NCBI GenBank assembly: GCA_963761705.1
Contig: CAVXHK010000001.1
Span: 1,550,001 to 1,614,000, forward strand
Direction of reading: 5' to 3'
DNA length: 64,000 nucleotides
DNA from: CAVVKW01 sp963761705
GTDB lineage: Bacteria > Verrucomicrobiota > Verrucomicrobiia > Chthoniobacterales > JAATET01
Made by a program: the position numbers and the translations under genes. Below the pieces are notes generated by a model, which worked only from the letters and a program-made list of their open reading frames with translations, was not told where the DNA came from and searched no databases. Below are positions 58,257-64,000 of the stretch, one piece after another. Position 1 is the first letter of the stretch, and every line of letters starts with the position of its first letter.

Positions 58257-59597
58257 ATGACCGCTCCCGAGACATTGTCCGGCGGATCCCTCTGGAGCAA
58301 TCGGCCGTTCCGCCGGTTGTTTTCGGCTCATGTCGTGAGCCTCATCGGCAGCGGACTTAGTTCCGTTGCACTCGGTTTGCTGGCGCACCAGCTTGTCGGA
58401 GCGTCCGCGTCGGCGGTGTTGGGCATCACGCTTGCCATTCGGATCGTCGTCATTGTTGTCTGCGCCCCCTGGGCGGGGTGGGTCGCCGACCGGATCGGCG
58501 TGCGGACGGCCCTGATCGCGAGCGACCTGTCGCGGGCGCTCATCGTGGTGGGATTTTTCTTCGTCGAATCGGTCTGGCAAATCTACGCGCTGGCGGTGCT
58601 CCTCAATCTTGGTGCGGCGGTTTTCACGCCGATTTACAAAGCCGTCATTCCCGGCATCACGACCGCCGAGCAGTATCCGCGCGCGGTCGCGCTCGGGTCC
58701 GTCGCCTACGATACCGCGAACATTCTCGGCCCGTCGCTGGCCGCGTTCACAATTACCGTCTTCGGGTTTCGGGGGAACTTCGCCGCGGACGCGCTCACGT
58801 TCCTCGTCAGCTCTGCGTTGATTTTCGGTTTGCCGCGACTCGCGGCGGCGGGGTCCTTGAAGGAACGTCCCGTCGCCCTCACCCACGGCATCAAGGCGAT
58901 GCTTCGCCGCCCGCAACTGCGGGAAACCCTCTACCTCGCATTTCAGGTGAGTGTGGCGGGTGGATTTGTGCTCGTGGCCACGGTGGATTTTATCAAAGGC
59001 CAGCTTGGCTTGTCCGACACGGCCTACGCCTGGGCGATGGCCGCCTACGGTATCGGCTCCGTGGCCGGTGCGGTTGGCTACGGTCGATCCGCGATCCGCG
59101 TCCGCCAGGCTCTCCTCCACGCTGCCGCGCCCGCGATGCTCGGAGCGCTGGCGGGGGCCGCTTGGTTCGGGCGTTTCGAGCCTCTGCTCGTCGCGTGGGC
59201 GCTGGCGGGTGCCGGGCAATGCATCCTCGGCATTCGCGGCAACGAGCTGCTCGCCGCGAACAGCACACCCGACGAACGTCCGCACATCTACGCAGCGCAT
59301 TTCTCGCTGAGCCACGTGGGCTGGGGTCTCACCTATCCGCTTGCCGGATTCACTGTGACCGTTTTTGGTTTCGCGACCAGCGCTTGGCTCTTCGTCGGGC
59401 TGCTGGCGGCGGTTTCCCTGCCGCTCTGGATCACGAGGCTGCGGCTGGCCGCAATCCACTCCCGGGTCCCTGACCGAATCCATGGCCACGCCCACAGCGC
59501 ATTCGATCCGCCGGGTGACCATCACACGCACGAACACCGTCACGGCGACCTCGTGCATTCCCATCCGCACCTGCACGGCGTCTCGCACGAGCACTGA
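58257..59597 (+). CDS. MFS transporter with histidine-rich C-terminal tail
   Basis: 446 residues with about 12 membrane helices of the major facilitator superfamily. WAGWVADRIGVRTALIASDLSRA holds the cytoplasmic GxxxDRxGxR motif between helices 2 and 3. The last 38 residues carry 14 histidines in HGHAH, DHHTHEHRH and VHSHPHLHGVSHEH, as in nickel, zinc or cobalt transporters, suggesting metal export or sensing. Codon choice is richer in C-ending codons than in neighbouring genes, a mild hint of transfer. Substrate is inferred only. Confidence 0.9.
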   Translation: MTAPETLSGGSLWSNRPFRRLFSAHVVSLIGSGLSSVALGLLAHQLVGASASAVLGITLAIRIVVIVVCAPWAGWVADRIGVRTALIASDLSRALIVVGFFFVESVWQIYALAVLLNLGAAVFTPIYKAVIPGITTAEQYPRAVALGSVAYDTANILGPSLAAFTITVFGFRGNFAADALTFLVSSALIFGLPRLAAAGSLKERPVALTHGIKAMLRRPQLRETLYLAFQVSVAGGFVLVATVDFIKGQLGLSDTAYAWAMAAYGIGSVAGAVGYGRSAIRVRQALLHAAAPAMLGALAGAAWFGRFEPLLVAWALAGAGQCILGIRGNELLAANSTPDERPHIYAAHFSLSHVGWGLTYPLAGFTVTVFGFATSAWLFVGLLAAVSLPLWITRLRLAAIHSRVPDRIHGHAHSAFDPPGDHHTHEHRHGDLVHSHPHLHGVSHEH

Positions 59598-59638
59598 ACT
59601 TTGATCCGGCATCTGGCGTCGGCGCGAACGGCGCGGGC

Positions 59639-60340
59639 TCAACGCCGGAGGGAGAAATCGATGGGGACTTCGACGGCGCTCTCGACGGCTCGGTCGCCGA
59701 TGGTCTTTGGACGGAAGCGCCAGCGCCGGACGGCGGAGACGGCGGCACTGTCGAGGACCCCGTAGCCGGAGGAGCGGACGATGGTGGCAGCGCTGACCGT
59801 GCCCTTGGCCGTCACGCTGGCGCGGACAATTACGGTGCCCTCCCAGCCGTTGCGGCGGGCGGTTTCGGGGTAACGGGGCGGCGGATTGCGTTGGGCGTCG
59901 GGCGCGGCTTCGGTGACGGCTCCCGACGGTCGGGCGGCGGGCCGGGGGGTGGCTCGCGGGGTGGCGGTGGGGGCGGGCCGGGGTCTCGGGGTGGCCTTTG
60001 GCGTTGGTTTTGGCGTGGGCTTGGGGGTCGGAACGGGCGTTGGTGTTGGCGGGGGTGCGGGGGGAGCTTCGGGTTCGTCGGTGGCCAGGACCGGTGTTTC
60101 CTCGGGAGGTGGCGTGGGTTTGGGCGTCGGCTCGGGTGTGGGTTCTGGGGTGGGTTTGGGCGTCGGTTCGGGGGTGGGTTCGACGAGGACGATTTCGACG
60201 CTGGTGGGTTGCTCGGGGATGGCGACTTCGGCGGGTTCGATGCCGACCGGAGGCAGGCTCAGGACCCAGCCGTGGGCGGCGAGCGAGGCGGTGAGGATGG
60301 CAAGGAATACCCAGCCGCGGGGGTGGGTGGGGGAGTTCAT
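59639..60340 (-). CDS. tonB: TonB family energy transducer
   Basis: 233 residues. One N-terminal anchor (GWVFLAILTASLAAHGWVLSL) precedes a long Pro/Thr/Lys spacer (EPTPKPTPEP...) that spans the periplasm, and a C-terminal TonB domain (RYPETARRNGWEGTVIVRASVTAKG, SGYGVLDSAAVSAVRRWRFRP). It passes inner-membrane proton-motive energy to outer-membrane receptors. Its start overlaps the exbD stop by 4 nt. Operon order is exbB, exbD, tonB. Confidence 0.93.
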   Translation of the reverse strand: MNSPTHPRGWVFLAILTASLAAHGWVLSLPPVGIEPAEVAIPEQPTSVEIVLVEPTPEPTPKPTPEPTPEPTPKPTPPPEETPVLATDEPEAPPAPPPTPTPVPTPKPTPKPTPKATPRPRPAPTATPRATPRPAARPSGAVTEAAPDAQRNPPPRYPETARRNGWEGTVIVRASVTAKGTVSAATIVRSSGYGVLDSAAVSAVRRWRFRPKTIGDRAVESAVEVPIDFSLRR

Positions 60341-60741
60341 TCCTCGCTGGATCGAGGGTCGTGAATGAGGTTGAATTGGGAGGCTCCGGCGGTGCGGGCG
60401 CGGTCCATCAGGTCGACGAAGACGCCGTAATCGACCGAACGGTCGCCGCGGAAATTCACGGTGCGATTCTCGCGTCGGTCGAGGGTTTCGCGGAGCGTGT
60501 CGGTGAAGGTCTCCCGAGTGACTGGCTGGTCGCCGATGGTGATGTCGCCGGCGGCGTTGACGCTGATGATGAGCGCTTCGACCGGGGTGTCGGGCGATCC
60601 GGAAGCGGAAGGAAGCTGGAGCGGGAGCGACGGCTCCTGGAAGGCGGAGGTGAGCATGAAGAAGATGAGCAGGAGAAACACCACGTCGATGAGCGGGGCC
60701 ATGTCGATGGCGTGGCTGGGGCGCTTGGGGCGGCGGAACAT
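60337..60741 (-). CDS. exbD: Biopolymer transport protein ExbD
   Basis: 134 residues with a single helix near the N-terminus (MAPLIDVVFLLLIFFMLTSAF); the Asp in APLIDVVF is the conserved proton-channel residue. The periplasmic domain (VNFRGDRSVDYGVFVDLMDRARTAG) is typical. It works with ExbB and TonB to energise outer-membrane uptake. Confidence 0.95.
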   Translation of the reverse strand: MFRRPKRPSHAIDMAPLIDVVFLLLIFFMLTSAFQEPSLPLQLPSASGSPDTPVEALIISVNAAGDITIGDQPVTRETFTDTLRETLDRRENRTVNFRGDRSVDYGVFVDLMDRARTAGASQFNLIHDPRSSEE

Positions 60742-60766
60742 TCCGGCGAAGGGGGCGAGGATGACC

Positions 60767-61453
60767 TCAGGCGACGGTGGACCAATCGTCGTTGATCGGT
60801 TGTTTAGCCTCGTCTTCGGTCGGGACCGCCAGGTTCGGCGCGAACACGTCGTTGAGCGCGGAGACGGCGAGTTCCATGCGACTGGCGATCCGGTCGGCGT
60901 GGGCTTCGAAGGCGTGGAAGGCGGCCATGCTCGGGATGGCGACAGCGAGGCCGAAGACGGTCGTCAGCAGGGCTTCCCAGATGCCTCCGGCGAGGTCGGA
61001 GGGTTTGACCGTGCCCTCAAGGGATTGGATCTGGGCGAAGGCGACGACCATGCCAATGACCGTGCCGAGCAGGCCGACGAGGGGCGCGAGGTGAGCGGTC
61101 GCGGCGAGCACCCGCAGGCGCTTCTCGACCTGCTCGAGCGTGAGGGCGGCCGTGCGTTTGAGATTGTCCAGGCGAACGTTCGGCGGACGGTGCAAATTTT
61201 CCAAATACGCTTGGACGACCCGGGCCACCGGGTGCCGGGTGGCGCGGGCACGGGCGAGCGCTTCCTGGGTGCGCCCGCCGTGGAGCAGTTCGAGGATGCC
61301 GTCGAGCCAGACATCGGGTTGACGGCCGTAGCGCAGGAAGGCCACGGCGCGTTCGGCGATGACCGCGACCGAGAGGACCGACCCGGCGAGCAGAACCCAC
61401 ATGAGCGGGCCGCCCGCGCGGAAGTAGGTCAGGACAGAAAATTCGGTTTCCAC
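60767..61453 (-). CDS. exbB: Biopolymer transport protein ExbB (MotA/TolQ/ExbB)
   Basis: 228 residues from GTG 61453, chosen because the first helix (GGPLMWVLLAGSVLSVAVIAERAVAFL) starts soon after. The other two helices (ATAHLAPLVGLLGTVIGMVVAF and WEALLTTVFGLAVAIPSMAAFHAFEA) and the region between them fit ExbB. It is the proton-channel partner of ExbD. An open frame continues upstream to 61663 but is antisense to the receptor gene. Confidence 0.94.
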   Translation of the reverse strand: METEFSVLTYFRAGGPLMWVLLAGSVLSVAVIAERAVAFLRYGRQPDVWLDGILELLHGGRTQEALARARATRHPVARVVQAYLENLHRPPNVRLDNLKRTAALTLEQVEKRLRVLAATAHLAPLVGLLGTVIGMVVAFAQIQSLEGTVKPSDLAGGIWEALLTTVFGLAVAIPSMAAFHAFEAHADRIASRMELAVSALNDVFAPNLAVPTEDEAKQPINDDWSTVA

Positions 61454-61480
61454 GTCGTGGTTTTCAGGGCTGGGTGGCGG

Positions 61481-61496
61481 AATTTCAAGTGAAATT
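61481..61496. promoter_or_regulatory. Palindrome in exbB/receptor intergenic region
   Basis: AATTTCA-AG-TGAAATT, a perfect 7-2-7 inverted repeat between the divergent exbB and receptor genes. Possible operator controlling both directions. Confidence 0.4.
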
Positions 61497-61527
61497 GAGA
61501 CGCAGTCGCATAAAGTTCTTGCCTCAT

Positions 61528-61542
61528 TGAGACTGAATCTCG
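61528..61542. promoter_or_regulatory. Fur-like 7-1-7 inverted repeat
   Basis: TGAGACTGAATCTCG resembles the Fur heptamer pair TGAGAAT-N-ATTCTCA, with 5 of 7 paired positions intact. It lies 14 nt before the receptor start, where it would block transcription when iron is replete. Confidence 0.4.
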
Positions 61543-61555
61543 TTGTTTCTCCGCC

Positions 61556-63817
61556 ATGTTTTTGAGAGCGAAAGATGTTGGAACCTGCGGTGCTGGGCTG
61601 CGGACGGGCGCGTTGGTGGTTGGAACGAGTTTGGCGGCCTGGCCGTTGTCGGGAATTGCTCAAGACGGAGCGGTGGAGCGGATGGACGCGGTGGTGGTCT
61701 CGGCGGATTATGATACCCGGATCGACGGTCCCTTTTTGCCGGATGTCGAGGGAACGCGCATCAACGCGGGAAAGAAAACGTCGAACATTTCGCTGACGGA
61801 GCTGCCGGAGATCGCGAACGACAATTATCGGCAGGTGATCGCGAAGACGCCGGGATTATATCTGTCGGAGGAATCGACGCCGTTGGTGAGCATTGGGTAT
61901 CGGGGTTTCGAGCCGGATCGGATGCAGTTTTTCCAGGTGTTGGAAGACGGGGTGCCGATCCACGCCGATATGTTTGGGTATCCAGAGTCGTATTACACTC
62001 CGCCGCTGGACGCGGTGGAGCGGATCGAGTTTGTGCGTGGCGGGGCGGCGTTGATGTATGGGCCGCAGCCAGCGGGAGCGATCAATTTCGTGATGAAGAA
62101 GCCGCCGCTGGACACGCCGTTTTCGCTGGAGTCGATCAACACGATTGGGAGCTTCGGACTTTATTCGAACTTCACCGCGTTCGGCGGCACGGTGGGGCGT
62201 TTCGGGTATTACGGCTGGTATAATCACCGGGAGTCCGACGGCTTCCGGGAGGCGAACAGCGATTTTTTTCTCAACGCGTGGGGCGGGACCTTCGCCTTGG
62301 ACGCGACGGGGCCGTTTCGAACCTACTTGAACCTCACGGCGTATGACGAGACGCACGGGGAGCCGGGCGGGCTGACCTTGAGCGATGGGCCGGGCACGGT
62401 GAATTACACGACGAACCGGGACGGGACGTCGCGCTTCACCGACCGCCAGCGGATCAGCCGCTACGCGGTGGCGTTGATCACCGAGTGGGACGTGAGCGAC
62501 CGGACGTTGGTGACCTTCCGCGGGTGGTGGGACTATTACTTCCGCTTCAGCCGACGGCAGCGCGGCGGTGGCTTTGGCACCCTGCCAACGGGGCCGGACG
62601 CGGGGACGAATTCGATCCAGACCCAGCAATTTTACACCTTCGGGATCGAGCCGCGCATCCGGCACGACTGGGACGGGCTGGGTGAGACGCACACGTTCAC
62701 CGGCGGGGTGCTGCTCTACAGCACGTATTCACCGCGGCGGGACGAGCGCGGCGACAGCCCGGCGGCGCAGCACGGGCGGACGCTCACGCAGAGCAATCGC
62801 ACGACCTGGTATACGTCCGTTTTCGCGGAGAACAAATTCCAGATCGGGAAGCTGTCGATCACGCCCGGGGTGCGGCTGGAAAATGTCTGGCAGTCGGTCA
62901 ACGAGACGGTGAACGTCGCGAAGGAGGCGGCGGGCCAGGATCCGAGCAACGAGACGTTGTATAACTTCGTGCCGCTTTTCGGGCTGGGACTCGAATACGC
63001 GTTCACGCCGGAGATCCAGGCGTATGCCAACGTCTCGCAGGCTTATCGCCCGCCGGTTTTCACGCAGGCGATCACGCCGGACCCGATTACGGTCGTCGAG
63101 GGAGACCTGAACGAAAGTTTCGTGTGGAACTACGAGGTCGGTTTTCGCGGCGATCCGAAGCCGTGGCTGAACTGGGACACCAGCGTGTGGTTGATCGACA
63201 GCTCGGACCAGATCGGCGAGCGGACGGCGGATAATGGGAATCTCACGATCATCGAGAACGCGGGCCGCGCGGTCACGTTCGGCTGGGACGTCGCGGCGGA
63301 GCTGGACTTCGTCGGGCTGGCCGACGAGTTGTTCAACCAACCGGCTGAACTCCCGGCCCCGGCGGATGAGAAGTCCGGCAAAAAGTCGTTCGCTCCCCTG
63401 CTCGCCGAGAGCAACTGGGTGGACCGCTACGGTTCGATGAGCGCCTACGGGTCGCTGACACTCATGGGTTCGGAATTTGTCAGCGGATCGAACGACGGAA
63501 ACACCCCGGCTTACACGCCGGACTACATCCTGCGCTTTGGCTTGGTCTACGACTGGCGCGACCGGATCAAGGTGGCGCTAACGAGCAGCTTCATCGGATC
63601 GAGTTTCGCCGACGACAGCAACACGGCGCAGCGCTTCGTGCCCGCCTACGACGTGTGGGATCTGACCGTCGAAGCGAAGGTCTATCGCGACACGGTGAGC
63701 GTGTTTGGCGGGGTGAACAACCTCTTCAATCGCGACTACTACTCGCGGATCACGTCCAGCGGCATCGACCCGTCCGCCCCGCGGAATTGGTATGCCGGGC
63801 TGAAAGTGGAGTTCTGA
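61556..63817 (+). CDS. TonB-dependent outer-membrane receptor, FecA-like
   Basis: 753 residues. After the signal region (ALVVGTSLAAWPLSGIAQ) the plug domain begins (ELPEIANDNYRQVIAKTPGLYLS, VSIGYRGF, VERIEFVRGGAALMYGPQPAGAINFVMKK), then a beta-barrel ending with the aromatic terminal residue (NWYAGLKVEF). SRFTDRQRISRY, GLEYAFTPEIQAYANVSQAYRPP and VFGGVNNLFNRDYYSR are typical of FecA/siderophore receptors. It imports iron complexes or other large ligands using the adjacent TonB-ExbBD. Ligand unknown. ATG 61556 is 102 bp from exbB. Confidence 0.93.
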   Translation: MFLRAKDVGTCGAGLRTGALVVGTSLAAWPLSGIAQDGAVERMDAVVVSADYDTRIDGPFLPDVEGTRINAGKKTSNISLTELPEIANDNYRQVIAKTPGLYLSEESTPLVSIGYRGFEPDRMQFFQVLEDGVPIHADMFGYPESYYTPPLDAVERIEFVRGGAALMYGPQPAGAINFVMKKPPLDTPFSLESINTIGSFGLYSNFTAFGGTVGRFGYYGWYNHRESDGFREANSDFFLNAWGGTFALDATGPFRTYLNLTAYDETHGEPGGLTLSDGPGTVNYTTNRDGTSRFTDRQRISRYAVALITEWDVSDRTLVTFRGWWDYYFRFSRRQRGGGFGTLPTGPDAGTNSIQTQQFYTFGIEPRIRHDWDGLGETHTFTGGVLLYSTYSPRRDERGDSPAAQHGRTLTQSNRTTWYTSVFAENKFQIGKLSITPGVRLENVWQSVNETVNVAKEAAGQDPSNETLYNFVPLFGLGLEYAFTPEIQAYANVSQAYRPPVFTQAITPDPITVVEGDLNESFVWNYEVGFRGDPKPWLNWDTSVWLIDSSDQIGERTADNGNLTIIENAGRAVTFGWDVAAELDFVGLADELFNQPAELPAPADEKSGKKSFAPLLAESNWVDRYGSMSAYGSLTLMGSEFVSGSNDGNTPAYTPDYILRFGLVYDWRDRIKVALTSSFIGSSFADDSNTAQRFVPAYDVWDLTVEAKVYRDTVSVFGGVNNLFNRDYYSRITSSGIDPSAPRNWYAGLKVEF

Positions 63818-63895
63818 AGGGGCGCGGCGGAGCGAGCGGCAGTGGGTGGCATCCGTGGCAAAGCGCAGCGCTCGCGCTCGCCGACGATGCCGTGG

Positions 63896-64000
63896 TCACG
63901 GGCGGCCGTAGGCGACGAATTTTCCATCCCGACGGAAGAAGAGAAAGAATCGGTAACCGCCCATCTTTTGCTCCGGCGAGAAGTTGTAGACGTTGACTCC
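63896..64000 (-). CDS. C-terminal fragment of a gene running off the right edge
   Basis: The minus strand holds a frame from the window edge to TGA at 63896, ending NFSPEQKMGGYRFFLFFRR then DGKFVAYGRP. The last 34 residues are too few to classify. It is convergent with the receptor gene; 63818-63895 between them shows no gene. Confidence 0.5.
   Translation of the reverse strand, partial: GVNVYNFSPEQKMGGYRFFLFFRRDGKFVAYGRP

Noticed and set aside
59886..60368. Gly/Val-rich plus-strand frame opposite tonB
   Set aside because: It is the complement of the Pro/Thr-rich TonB spacer and has no start signal or domain.

Overview
The window is 64 kb of GC-rich chromosomal DNA from a Gram-negative bacterium, most likely a member of Verrucomicrobiota. 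The evidence is circumstantial: many secreted or lipidated proteins, a PEP-CTERM protein, a genuine formylglycine-generating enzyme, verrucomicrobial-style GSDH and HXXEE proteins, and a system II cytochrome c assembly pair (ResB/CcsA). It is mostly core chromosome, with tightly packed genes on both strands and very short intergenic gaps. It carries one tRNA (tRNA-Lys) and no rRNA or CRISPR.

Layout. 1-13 kb: a partial lipoprotein, rdgB, leuS, a cell-wall amidase, an HXXEE membrane protein, a periplasmic carbonic anhydrase, argG, a TauE-type exporter, msrA, a lone receiver protein, a GT2 glycosyltransferase and a Na/Pi cotransporter broken by a 7-bp duplication. 13-27 kb: a lipoprotein, a FusA2-type EF-G followed by a strong terminator, murA, a SOUL protein, an epimerase fragment, a PAP2 phosphatase, a Gfo/Idh/MocA oxidoreductase, uvrB, a PEP-CTERM metalloprotease, a GSDH protein, a TPR lipoprotein and a peroxiredoxin. 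27.5-29.4 kb: tRNA-Lys, an AT-rich stretch, a small membrane ORF with its own terminator, and an integron-integrase-like recombinase; this is the clearest accessory segment. 29.6-31.7 kb: an Old Yellow Enzyme with a legible promoter and operator, and an L,D-transpeptidase.

31.8-39.8 kb is a translationally coupled six-gene operon for a YejABEF-like peptide ABC importer with two tandem solute-binding lipoproteins. 40-43 kb is the classical tig-clpP-clpX chaperone/protease block. 43-51 kb holds two GT4 glycosyltransferases, FGE, trmB, an ECF sigma factor, a UDP-sugar pyrophosphorylase and a secreted SNase-HhH protein. 51-58 kb holds ccsA and resB, a hybrid histidine kinase with a fossil of a second receiver beside it, and a second L,D-transpeptidase. 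58-64 kb holds an MFS transporter with a His-rich tail and a tonB-exbD-exbB cluster divergent from a FecA-like TonB-dependent receptor, with Fur-like and palindromic sites between them.

Three themes stand out. (1) Gene decay: the frameshifted Na/Pi transporter, epimerase and Uma2 fragments and a receiver fossil. (2) Short repeats: a palindromic family of the form stem-TGGAA-stem-GCTCC that sits between genes and also supplies C-terminal codons to three genes, plus a 7-bp TTATGAT array directly before two start codons. (3) Legible regulation: a Pho box before the Na/Pi gene, an operator over the OYE promoter and iron-type sites before the TonB receptor. No wholly new multi-gene system is evident; the best leads are the integron-type integrase locus, the phosphate transporter frameshift and the repeat families.
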